Assembly: GCF_009192765.1 (NCBI RefSeq)
Contig: NZ_VOHQ01000001.1
Coordinates: forward strand, 434,001 to 498,000
From: Agriterribacter humi
Lineage (GTDB): Bacteria; Bacteroidota; Bacteroidia; Chitinophagales; Chitinophagaceae
Length of the DNA stretch: 64,000 bases
Direction: 5' to 3'
Shown piece after piece: positions 16,708 to 24,128 of the stretch. The translations under genes were made by a program, and so were the position numbers. Within the stretch, counting starts at the first letter, position 1. The number at the start of each line of letters is the position of its first letter. The notes beneath the pieces are model-generated. The model was not told where the DNA came from and did no database searches. It saw only the letters and a list, made by a program, of their open reading frames with translations.

Positions 16708-17208
16708 CTAAAACCCTCTGTCATCTGCCGAAGGACCGTAAATAGCAGGCACAGGTATATTATTCAGGCGCATGTATACCGTTAATTGCCCGCGATGATG
16801 AACCATATGATTAATCGTTGATTCGATATTTTCCTTTTTAGGAGAACTGTAAAGCAGCTTTCCCTGGTTTTTAAGAGAGAAGGGTTCGGCAAGTTCCCCT
16901 TCTTTAATAAGACTTAATGCTTTTTTTGCGCCCTTCACATTTTCATCAAAATGCGCTACCAGCTCAGCCGCGTTTGTTGGTTTAAAATGTTCAAAACTGG
17001 CAAAATCAATTTCAGATTTCTCGATCATATGTGTGATCCATTTAGGAATTTCCGCCACCAGCAAAGCCAGGTAACCCATGGTCATAGATTTTTCGTGGGG
17101 CTTCCAGTCAAATAAACTTTCAGGGATCCTCTCTAAACATTTACGGGTGGCGGTAACTTCTGCTTCCAGTTCTTTTACAAATGCTTCGCTAAAAATGGCA
17201 TCGGTCAT
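16708..17208 (-). CDS. DinB family protein
   Basis: 166 residues forming the four-helix DinB/YfiT-type bundle. The metal-binding pattern is seen as His in LVAHFDENV-like helix 2 and the C-terminal NHMVHHRGQL, which gives the closely spaced His residues usual in this family. Members act as metal-dependent thiol transferases or have unknown small-molecule roles. It is one of three DinB-type genes in this window (others at 18969 and 41470). It is divergent from the NmrA gene with 273 bp between the starts. No neighbour fixes the substrate. Confidence 0.85.
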   Translation of the reverse strand: MTDAIFSEAFVKELEAEVTATRKCLERIPESLFDWKPHEKSMTMGYLALLVAEIPKWITHMIEKSEIDFASFEHFKPTNAAELVAHFDENVKGAKKALSLIKEGELAEPFSLKNQGKLLYSSPKKENIESTINHMVHHRGQLTVYMRLNNIPVPAIYGPSADDRGF

Positions 17209-17481
17209 AATATTTGTTTATATCAAAAGAATACTGACTGCAAATTTGCTACCAAATTCAAGCCATAATTTGCGATATAACTGCATAAAGATGCCGGAAA
17301 GCAAGATAATTTGTAGCTGTGATAAATTTAAAAAATGACCCATCTGCAGGCTTTGTTTTAGTCCGGAATGGCCCACATGCAAAAAAATTATATCACTTTA
17401 AAGTAGATACCCCAGAATATAAATCGCCTAAAAAAAGAACATTGCATTATTTGCGCTGTAACTTTAAAGCAAATATTTTTT

Positions 17482-18429
17482 ATGCCTAAAAAAATCATTG
17501 TTGTATTTGGAGCAACCGGCGCGCAGGGTGGCGGACTTGCTTACGCCATACTAAACGATAAAAATAGTGAATTCGCCGTTAGGGCTGTAACAAGAGATCC
17601 CAGTTCCGATAAGGCCAAAGCTCTCGCCGCATTGGGGGCGGAAGTAGTGGCTGCCGATATTGATGATATAGATAGCGTTACAGGGGCGTTACAGGGTGCT
17701 TACGGCGCTTATTTTGTAACTTTTTTCTGGGATCATTTTTCGCCTGAAAAAGAATATGAGCAGGCAAAAAATTTTGCTAATGCCGCTAATGCCGCCGGCT
17801 TAAAACATTTAATATGGTCAACGCTGGAAGACACCCGAAAATGGGTTCCGCTGAATGATGACAGAATGCCCACCCTGCATGGCAAATATAAAGTACCGCA
17901 TTTTGACGCCAAAGGCGAAGCCGACCAGTTGTTTACAGACAAAGGCCTTCCGGTTACTTTTATGAGAGCCTCTTTTTACTGGGATAACTTAATTTATTTT
18001 GGCAGTGGTCCTAAAAAAGGACCAGATGGTAAACTGTATATTACGTTTCCAATGGATGACAAAAAAATGGCGGGCATTGCATCTGAAGATATTGGGAAAT
18101 GCGCCTATGGCATTTTTAAGAAAGGAAAATCTTTGCTGGGTAAAACGGTTGGTATTGCCGGCGAACAGCTTACCGGCAAAGAAATGGCCGAAGCCCTTAC
18201 AAAAGCTTTGGGGCAGGAAGTTGGCTACAACAATGTAACCCCCGAAACCTACCGTGGATTTGGTTTTCCGGGAGCAGACGACCTGGGAAATATGTTTCAA
18301 TTTTACCGCGATTTTGATGAAGTGTGCAACGGCGTTCGCGATGTAAAATTTTCAAGGGAACTAAATCCTGAATTAAAATCGTTTGAAACCTGGCTTTCGG
18401 AAAATGCGCAACGTATACCAATAGAATAA
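17482..18429 (+). CDS. NmrA/HSCARG family NAD(P)-binding protein
   Basis: 315 residues. Rossmann nucleotide-binding motif GATGAQGGGLA at residues 10-20, then the HSCARG-type core with DRMPTLHGKYKVPHFDAKG and a C-terminal part with LTGKEMAEALTKALG. NmrA-like proteins are atypical short-chain dehydrogenases that usually sense NAD(P)/NAD(P)H ratio rather than catalyse a reaction, lacking the Tyr-x-x-x-Lys pair. The start is the ATG at 17482, preceded by a TAACTTTA box about 30 bp upstream. Downstream is a 540-bp gap. It ends with ATAGAATAACCA, a word repeated twice in that gap. Confidence 0.88.
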   Translation: MPKKIIVVFGATGAQGGGLAYAILNDKNSEFAVRAVTRDPSSDKAKALAALGAEVVAADIDDIDSVTGALQGAYGAYFVTFFWDHFSPEKEYEQAKNFANAANAAGLKHLIWSTLEDTRKWVPLNDDRMPTLHGKYKVPHFDAKGEADQLFTDKGLPVTFMRASFYWDNLIYFGSGPKKGPDGKLYITFPMDDKKMAGIASEDIGKCAYGIFKKGKSLLGKTVGIAGEQLTGKEMAEALTKALGQEVGYNNVTPETYRGFGFPGADDLGNMFQFYRDFDEVCNGVRDVKFSRELNPELKSFETWLSENAQRIPIE

Positions 18430-18508
18430 CCACCGCGGAATATTACCGCAAGCTGATGCGAGAACAGGCGATAGTAGTTAGCCCTTTAAAAAAAAAGCCC
18501 ATTCTCCG

Positions 18509-18538
18509 TTATCCGCACTGCAATTGCAGTACGGATAA
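18509..18538. repeat. 30-bp near-perfect palindrome
   Basis: TTATCCG and CGGATAA flank a perfect 14-base palindrome ACTGCAATTGCAGT, with a single mismatched pair. It lies 80 bp after the NmrA stop. No T-run follows on either side, so a plain rho-independent terminator is doubtful; a dimer-binding operator or a transcript-end hairpin are both possible. Confidence 0.6.
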
Positions 18539-18763
18539 TGTTTAGCTTTTGGGGAAATAAAATGCCGCTTCGCCAGGATTGGGCTTACACACTTTTGCTT
18601 CTCATTGAACATTAATGAAGGTTGGGTCGCCTGCTAGTCCGGCCGATACGTTTTTGATCATGTGTTAGTGTGCCGCGCAGCACTGTTATTGTTACATGGT
18701 GTGAGTGGGCTATGCAGCTAAGTACCACCAACAATAGAATACCAGGTAAATGTCTGTCGCAGC

Positions 18764-18824
18764 CAACCCCTTAAATTGCCGTATTTATACCCTAACAAAA
18801 CCATTTAATGGTATTAGGTTTGTC
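18764..18824 (+). promoter_or_regulatory. putative AraC-regulated promoter (copy A) for the DinB-VOC genes
   Basis: CAACCCC, then AAATTGCCGTATT at 18773-18785, then CCC, and a perfect -7 box TAGGTTTG at 18815-18822 within TAGGTTTGTC. The same elements occur at 21241-21300 with the identical 43-base offset between the AAATTG block and AGGTTTGTC. There is no TTTG -33 element, as expected when an activator bound at the upstream block replaces it. Transcription would run rightward, giving a leader of about 140 nt before the DinB gene at 18969. Confidence 0.6.
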
Positions 18825-18848
18825 GTACTATATTGAATTTTCCAATCA

Positions 18849-18944
18849 ATGCTGGCAGGTGCATTGAACAATAGTGAACAGAACCCCGAATGGAGCGCCG
18901 CAACAGGTGATCCTAAAAAAACCAATGCTGGAACAATAGAATAA
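18849..18944 (+). CDS. possible 31-codon leader peptide or gene remnant
   Basis: An ATG frame of 31 codons (MLAGALNNSEQ... ending NAGTIE) lies in the predicted leader of the DinB mRNA. Its stop falls within the repeated word CAATAGAATAACCAGG, which also covers the NmrA stop. It could be the tail of a lost gene, a leader peptide or chance; composition is protein-like but there is no family match I know. Confidence 0.25.
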   Translation: MLAGALNNSEQNPEWSAATGDPKKTNAGTIE

Positions 18945-18968
18945 CCAGGTAACAAACAAATTAAAAAT

Positions 18969-19466
18969 ATGGAAACAAAAACAGTCAGCAACCGGATGTT
19001 TTCTATTGTTGTGTTGTATGATATGCAGACAACTTTTTTCGCGAATGCCATTGAAGGACTTTCTGATGAAGACAGGCATAAGCGGCTGAATACAAAAGCC
19101 AATCATGTTGCCTGGCTTACCGGAAGCCTGGTTGAACAGCGCTACGAAATTGCGAATATACTGGGCGCTGATCTTAAACAGTCGGCGCATGAGCTTTTTA
19201 AAGACAATAAGGGTATACAGGATGATGTTGTTTATCCTTCGCTGACCGAATTTAAAAAAGACTGGGAAAACATTACGCCTGTTTTAAGAGAAGCGCTGAT
19301 CAGTGCAGACGATAAAAAACTCGATGAATCTTTTGAGATGATGCCGGGAATGAGCATGACCTATTATGATCTCATCTCTTTTTGTTCTTATCGTGAAGCG
19401 AACTGCATCGGACAGATCGCGCTATGGCGGAGGCTGTTGGGTTATCCGGGAATGAAATATAATTAA
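18969..19466 (+). CDS. DinB family protein
   Basis: 165 residues. Four-helix bundle: helix 1 with MFSIVVLYDMQTTFFANA, then NHVAWLTGSLVEQRYEIAN, which carries the first metal-binding His, and a C-terminal helix EANCIGQIALWRRLLG. The final His pair seen in other DinB proteins is replaced here by SYREANCIGQI, so metal binding may be altered; the protein is closer to the DfsB-like branch. The upstream promoter block shared with the regulator region places it in the AraC regulon proposed here. The VOC gene follows 120 bp downstream and may be co-transcribed. Confidence 0.78.
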   Translation: METKTVSNRMFSIVVLYDMQTTFFANAIEGLSDEDRHKRLNTKANHVAWLTGSLVEQRYEIANILGADLKQSAHELFKDNKGIQDDVVYPSLTEFKKDWENITPVLREALISADDKKLDESFEMMPGMSMTYYDLISFCSYREANCIGQIALWRRLLGYPGMKYN

Positions 19467-19586
19467 ACAGATGGCGCATATAGCACAAGGCAAACGGAAT
19501 GACAGGAAACAATAGTCAATGTTACCTGTGGAAGTACTATGGATTTCGCTGAATTTATTTATACCCAAACCAAAATAAACCCAACC

Positions 19587-20000
19587 ATGTCAACCAAAAT
19601 ATTCGTGAATTTACCCGTAAAAGATCTCAACAGGTCCATAAAATTTTTCACTCAACTGGGATTTAGTTTTAATACGCACTATACCAACGACCAGGGCGCA
19701 TGCATGATTGTGAGTGAGGATATATTTGTAATGCTGCTTGTAGAAAAATTCTTTAAAACATTTACCAAAAAACAAGTTGCCGATGCTACCAAAAGTACGG
19801 AAGCCATCCTGGCATTGTCGGCCAACAGCAGGGAAGAAGTAGATGAACTCGTAAGCAAGGCGCTGAAAGCAGGAGCAACAATCCCAAATCAGAAACAGGA
19901 CCAGGGATGGATGTACGGCCACGGCTTCCAGGATTTAGACGGACACCTGTGGGAAACCATTTATATGGATTCGAAGGCGATTCAGCAAGACCTGGAATAG
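19587..20000 (+). CDS. VOC family protein (glyoxalase/bleomycin-resistance fold)
   Basis: 137 residues from the ATG at 19587 (MSTKIFVNLPVKD); the frame is open from 19539 but the upstream part is not conserved in character. The paired beta-alpha-beta-beta-beta modules are visible: NLPVKDLNRSIKFFTQLGF at the start and the closing GHGFQDLDGHLWETIYMD. VOC proteins bind a metal and act as glyoxalases, dioxygenases or binding proteins. The family is broad and the substrate cannot be read. It follows a DinB gene and precedes the convergent GlxA/AraC regulator, a grouping common for small accessory operons in this phylum. Confidence 0.85.
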   Translation: MSTKIFVNLPVKDLNRSIKFFTQLGFSFNTHYTNDQGACMIVSEDIFVMLLVEKFFKTFTKKQVADATKSTEAILALSANSREEVDELVSKALKAGATIPNQKQDQGWMYGHGFQDLDGHLWETIYMDSKAIQQDLE

Positions 20001-20135
20001 ATGATTATCGTGAAGCGATTTTTATCCGTCATTAATGTCAATAACGCATAAGCCCGCCATTGGCATCATGCTCATCCCCTGTTTCCTTTAGAAGAAAATG
20101 AAAGATTCAAAACTATCTCCTGTCGAAGACATATA

Positions 20136-21119
20136 CTATGCAGTCAATACTTCTTTATTGTATTTATTTTTATATTCAACAGGCGATAAGCCGGTAACTT
20201 TTCTGAATGTTGTTCTGAAGGCTTTCACATCGTTATAGCCCACTTCATACATCACTTCATTAATGTTTTTACGGCCGGTTTCCAGGTCTTTTTTTGCCGC
20301 TTCAATTTTCACTCTTTGTATATATTCCGTAACCGTATTGCTGGTAGCTTTTTTAAACCTGCGTTCCAGGCTTCTGCGGCCCAGCGCAAACATAGACGCC
20401 AACTGGTCAACGGTTATTTTTTCTTCGAAGTTCTTCTCAATAAATTCCTGGGCTTTTTTCACAGGCTCATCTTTATGCGCTTTCTGTCCTTCGAATATAA
20501 TAAATGGCGATTGGCTGTACCGGTCTATATCAATCATAAATGCTTTGGAAACAAGGATAGCGATATCTCTCCCTGCGTATTTTTCAATAAGGTACAGCAG
20601 CAGGTTTAAAAACGAATAGGCGCCGCCACTGGTATAAATGCCATCGGCTTCTGTCATGATCTTATCATCTACCAGGTTCACATCAGGAAACATACTTCTG
20701 AATTGATTGGCCAACTGCCAATGCGTAGCGCATTGCTTTCCTTTTAACAATCCTGTAGATGCCAGGAAAAAAGAGCCAATGCAAAAACTGGCGAGTTCTG
20801 CTCCCCTGCTGTATTGCTGCAGTATCCAGGGAATAAATGCCTTATTGAGTTCTATAGCTTTTGGCAGGTCGCCATGCATAGCAGGAACAATGATGAGGTC
20901 TGTTTTCGACACCTCACCAACTAAACAATCAGGGCTCACAGTATACAACCCGTTACGCTGGCTTGTTTCCTTAGAAAGTCCTACCAGTTTGATATTAAAC
21001 ATAGGAGATCTCCCCATTGCAGTGAGAAAACCATTCGCTTCGGAAAGTATCTGGTGGGTACCGTCAATATTGGGTAAGCTGCTGTGTCCTAAAGGAACAA
21101 GAATGGATACATGTTTCAT
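20136..21119 (-). CDS. GlxA family transcriptional regulator (DJ-1/PfpI domain plus AraC HTH)
   Basis: 327 residues. N-terminal DJ-1/PfpI-like domain (about 1-190) with a cysteine in ASFCIGSFFLASTGLL at the nucleophile-elbow position, and a C-terminal AraC/XylS DNA-binding domain (about 220-315) with two helix-turn-helix units (LASMFALGRRSLERRFKK and INEVMYEVGYNDVKAFRTTF). Such proteins are one-component regulators in the cytoplasm. It is divergent from the small CxxC protein gene. Two promoters on either side share a 13-base block and spacing, which I propose as its operator. The ligand is unknown. Confidence 0.9.
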   Translation of the reverse strand: MKHVSILVPLGHSSLPNIDGTHQILSEANGFLTAMGRSPMFNIKLVGLSKETSQRNGLYTVSPDCLVGEVSKTDLIIVPAMHGDLPKAIELNKAFIPWILQQYSRGAELASFCIGSFFLASTGLLKGKQCATHWQLANQFRSMFPDVNLVDDKIMTEADGIYTSGGAYSFLNLLLYLIEKYAGRDIAILVSKAFMIDIDRYSQSPFIIFEGQKAHKDEPVKKAQEFIEKNFEEKITVDQLASMFALGRRSLERRFKKATSNTVTEYIQRVKIEAAKKDLETGRKNINEVMYEVGYNDVKAFRTTFRKVTGLSPVEYKNKYNKEVLTA

Positions 21120-21240
21120 CCGTATATTTTTTGTTTTTTATTTTTTGTCGGATGGGACGCCCTTAGGCATTCCCTTGTGTGAAAAGCTCTTTATACGCGC
21201 GTTTCATAGGGTAAATGTAAAACATTCTTTTGTCGTAATC

Positions 21241-21300
21241 AACCCCCGAAATTGCCGTATTAACCCCCGCATTTGTTGCCTCAGGGATAGTAGGTTTGTC
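21241..21300 (+). promoter_or_regulatory. putative AraC-regulated promoter (copy B) for the CxxC protein
   Basis: CAACCCCC, AAATTGCCGTATT at 21249-21261, CCCCC, and the -7 box TAGGTTTG at 21291-21298. The 43-base offset from the first block to AGGTTTGTC equals that of copy A at 18.8 kb. It points rightward; the expected start of transcription falls at or next to the ATG at 21304, so the mRNA would have almost no leader. It also sits in the divergent region of the regulator gene and could serve autoregulation. Confidence 0.62.
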
Positions 21301-21303
21301 TTA

Positions 21304-21567
21304 ATGATAGAAGTGTTCAAAACCAATGTTTGCGACCGCTGTGATGCCAATATGCTAATTGAACAGATACAACAATCTTTCTTTAATTACCAGGTTAATT
21401 TCGACCTTGAAGATTGTGATCGGATTCTTCGTGTGAAATGCATAACAGGAACAATACAATCCGCTTTGCTCATAGATTTTTTAAAAAATCTTGGATTTGA
21501 TGCTGAAGTATTACCTGATGAAATTCCTTTTGCCGGCCGTAGCAGTATTGATACAATAACCCTGTAA
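21304..21567 (+). CDS. small heavy-metal-associated-like (HMA-fold) protein with CxxC
   Basis: 87 residues. The opening MIEVFKTNVCDRCDANM carries a CxxC pair (Cys10, Cys13) in the loop where HMA/copper-chaperone folds bind metal. The remainder (strand, helix, strand, strand IDRILRV-like DRILRVKC, helix, GFDAEVLPD) fits a beta-alpha-beta-beta-alpha-beta fold. Many Bacteroidota relatives lack the CxxC, so metal binding is uncertain for the family but possible here. The frame is open far upstream, but the antisense overlap with the regulator and the promoter at 21291 fix the start at 21304. Function unknown. Confidence 0.7.
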   Translation: MIEVFKTNVCDRCDANMLIEQIQQSFFNYQVNFDLEDCDRILRVKCITGTIQSALLIDFLKNLGFDAEVLPDEIPFAGRSSIDTITL

Positions 21568-21669
21568 AAGCATTCATTATGAATGAAGAACTCACAATGC
21601 ACATCAGGATACTGATATTAAAAAACTCATTTCATATAATATTCCGATTTTTGGCATCTAAACTGCGAA

Positions 21670-22923
21670 ATGCCCTCTACACTCATCACCCATATTAAAT
21701 GCCTGGTAAACACACGCGAAACTTCGGGTATACTTTATGGCAATGCCCTGGCTGAGCTGCCTTGCATCAACAATGCCTGGCTGCTGGTTGAAGATGATGA
21801 GATAGCCGCTTTTGGTTCAATGAACAATATGCCTCTTAATACAGCGGAAACCCTCAATGTATCCGGGCAATTCGTGCTGCCCGCCTGGTGCGACAGCCAT
21901 ACGCATCTTGTATTTGCTGCCAGCAGGGAGGAAGAGTTTGTGGATAAGATCAAGGGACTGAGTTATGCGGAGATCGCAGCAAATGGCGGTGGCATCCTCA
22001 ATTCGGCTCAAAAATTAAATGAAACCTCCGAAGATGAGTTGTTTGCCCGGGCATGGCAACGATTGGATGAAGTACGCAAGCTGGGCACCGGCGCCATTGA
22101 AATAAAAAGCGGTTACGGGTTAACGGTAGAAGGGGAACTGAAGATGCTCCGGGTGGTTAAAAAGCTTAAAGAAAAATCTACACTTCATATCCGTTCCACC
22201 TTTTTGGGTGCTCACACCTATCCCCTCCCCTATAAAAATAACCACACCGGCTATATAGACCAGATCATTGATGAAATGCTCCCTGTAATTGCAACAGAAA
22301 AATTAGCAGATTATATTGATGTATTTTGTGAAAAGGATTTCTTTTCCCCGGAGGAGACAGAAAAGATATGCAGGGCAGGCATGCAATATGGTTTAAAACC
22401 CAAGCTGCATGTAAACCAGTTGAACAGCATTGGTGGCATTGAAACCGGGCTTCAACTCAATGCCCTTTCTTTGGATCATTTAGAAACAATGACTGACCAG
22501 GATATTGCATTGGTGGGCGATGCTTCACGCAACGGAAACTGGAAGGGTATCTGCACGCTGCTGCCCACTGCAGCTTTCTTTTTGCGCATGTCTTACCAGC
22601 CTGCCCGTAAACTGATAAATGCAGGCTGCGCTATAGCTTTGGCCACCGACTATAATCCCGGTTCATCGCCGGGCGGCAATATGAACTTTGTGGTATCACT
22701 GGCCTGTATACAAATGAAAATGCTTCCCGAAGAAGCTATTAATGCCGCTACATTAAATGGCGCTTATGCTATGGGGTTGGGCGATACACTGGGAAGCATT
22801 ACGCCTGGCAAAAAAGCCAATCTTATATTCACCCGGCCCATTTCCTCCCTTGCATACCTGCCCTATGCATTCAGCACCAATTGCATCAACAGGGTAATGA
22901 TTGCCGGAGAATTTATTTCCTGA
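21670..22923 (+). CDS. hutI: imidazolonepropionase
   Basis: 417 residues, usual length. It hydrolyses 4-imidazolone-5-propanoate to N-formimidoyl-L-glutamate, step three of histidine degradation, in the cytoplasm. Amidohydrolase metal site HTH at His77/His79 in CDSHTHLVF, the family motif GGGILNSAQK, the substrate loop IKSGYGL, and later ligands in KLHVNQLNS and ATDYNPGSSPGGN. The start is an ATG eight bases after a TCTAAAC-rich spacer. hutG follows 131 bp downstream. hutH and hutU are not in the window. Confidence 0.95.
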   Translation: MPSTLITHIKCLVNTRETSGILYGNALAELPCINNAWLLVEDDEIAAFGSMNNMPLNTAETLNVSGQFVLPAWCDSHTHLVFAASREEEFVDKIKGLSYAEIAANGGGILNSAQKLNETSEDELFARAWQRLDEVRKLGTGAIEIKSGYGLTVEGELKMLRVVKKLKEKSTLHIRSTFLGAHTYPLPYKNNHTGYIDQIIDEMLPVIATEKLADYIDVFCEKDFFSPEETEKICRAGMQYGLKPKLHVNQLNSIGGIETGLQLNALSLDHLETMTDQDIALVGDASRNGNWKGICTLLPTAAFFLRMSYQPARKLINAGCAIALATDYNPGSSPGGNMNFVVSLACIQMKMLPEEAINAATLNGAYAMGLGDTLGSITPGKKANLIFTRPISSLAYLPYAFSTNCINRVMIAGEFIS

Positions 22924-23054
22924 ACAGAAATACGTATCTTTTGATGGCATTTCTGATCTTAAGATTTTTAGCGGATGCCATTGCACTACGTAAATCTCAT
23001 GGTCAGGCAGCTATATCGCACTTCACATTCACACATCAAATAAATAACCGGCTT

Positions 23055-24128
23055 ATGGGTTATCCGCATTTCCGTTTTTATAAAAGACAGGATATACTCA
23101 GTCTTACCCGCCTGCGCCGCTTTGAAACCAAATTGGGCGAATGTTTGCAAACCGCAGATGACGCAGATCTTTCTCAATCATTGCTTCAATCCAAAGCAGC
23201 TTTTGTTTTAATAGGGATTCCGGAAGATATTGGCGTAATGGCCAATTGCGGTACGGGCGGGGCAGATACGGCATGGCTGCCCTTTCTGAAAGCGTTTTGC
23301 AATATACAGAGCACCGATTACTTTACAGGAGAAGAAACAATAGCATTGGGACATTTTGATTTCAGCGATATTAAGTCAATGATACTTTCCAATGCAAAGA
23401 ACGAAGAAGAACTGGTGGATGCCTGCCGACATGCCGTTGCCAATATCATAGATACAGAAGTTGAAGCGCTGATCAAGCTGGTTACCGCAGCCGGTAAAAC
23501 ACCGGTTGTAATAGGCGGTGGTCACAACAACGTCTACCCGCTTATTAAGGGAACTGTTAAAGGACTTCTTAAAGCGGGAAAACTTGCTGCTGCCCACTTA
23601 AATGTAATTAATGCAGACGCACATGCCGACTACCGCAGCATGGAAGGGCGGCATAGCGGTAACGGCTTCCGGTATGCGAAGCAGGAAGGGTTTCTTAACA
23701 GGTACGCTGTTATTGGCCTGCAGGAAAATTACAACAACCAGGGTATGCTGGACGAGTTGTATAATGACATTACCATTCAATACAGCACATTTGAAGATAT
23801 TTTCATCAGGGAAAAGCTCAATTTCAGGCAGGCAGTGGTACAGGCTATATCGTTTACTGAAGACGGCTATACGGGCATAGAACTGGACATAGACAGCATT
23901 GCACAAATGCTGAGCAGCGCTGCCGGGCCTTCGGGCTTTACCAGCCTGCAGGCCAGGCAATACATCTCTTTGTCCGGCAGCTACGCCAAAGTGGCTTACC
24001 TCCATATTTGCGAAGGGGCCGAACAACTGGTTAACGGGCAAACCAACCCGCTGGCAGGCAAATTCATCAGTGAACTGGTGAGTGATTTTATTAAAGCCCG
24101 CCACAACTGGTCAGAAGCTGATGCCTAA
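23055..24128 (+). CDS. hutG: formimidoylglutamase, arginase family
   Basis: 357 residues from the ATG at 23055 (MGYPHFRFYKRQDILSL); an open frame begins at 22881 within hutI, and an ATG at 22944 is an alternative, but the 5' part is not family-like. It cleaves formimidoyl-glutamate to glutamate and formamide. The ureohydrolase manganese motifs are GGGHNN (about residue 155), NADAHADYR (about 187) and ELDIDS (about 276). It pairs with hutI just upstream, so the operon covers the last two steps of histidine breakdown. Its 3' end overlaps the convergent patatin gene by 18 bp. Confidence 0.9.
   Translation: MGYPHFRFYKRQDILSLTRLRRFETKLGECLQTADDADLSQSLLQSKAAFVLIGIPEDIGVMANCGTGGADTAWLPFLKAFCNIQSTDYFTGEETIALGHFDFSDIKSMILSNAKNEEELVDACRHAVANIIDTEVEALIKLVTAAGKTPVVIGGGHNNVYPLIKGTVKGLLKAGKLAAAHLNVINADAHADYRSMEGRHSGNGFRYAKQEGFLNRYAVIGLQENYNNQGMLDELYNDITIQYSTFEDIFIREKLNFRQAVVQAISFTEDGYTGIELDIDSIAQMLSSAAGPSGFTSLQARQYISLSGSYAKVAYLHICEGAEQLVNGQTNPLAGKFISELVSDFIKARHNWSEADA

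Larger units (their letters stand above)
18430..18968. other. 540-bp gap with palindrome, word repeats and a conserved promoter block
   Basis: No full gene. It holds a 30-bp near-palindrome (18509-18538), a structure-rich unique stretch (18540-18720), the word CAATAGAATA(A)CCAGG at 18732-18746 and 18934-18949 (with a third partial copy at the NmrA stop, 18418-18432), a promoter/operator block shared with 21.25 kb (18764-18824), and a 31-codon frame (18849-18944). The repeated word at gene ends suggests a decayed or deleted gene between NmrA and DinB; I cannot show which. Confidence 0.5.

Noticed and set aside
20707-21303. Long rightward frame antisense to the GlxA regulator, in frame with the CxxC protein
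   Set aside because: The sense strand has a full regulator with recognisable motifs; the promoter at 21291 and family-like start at 21304 fix the small gene.
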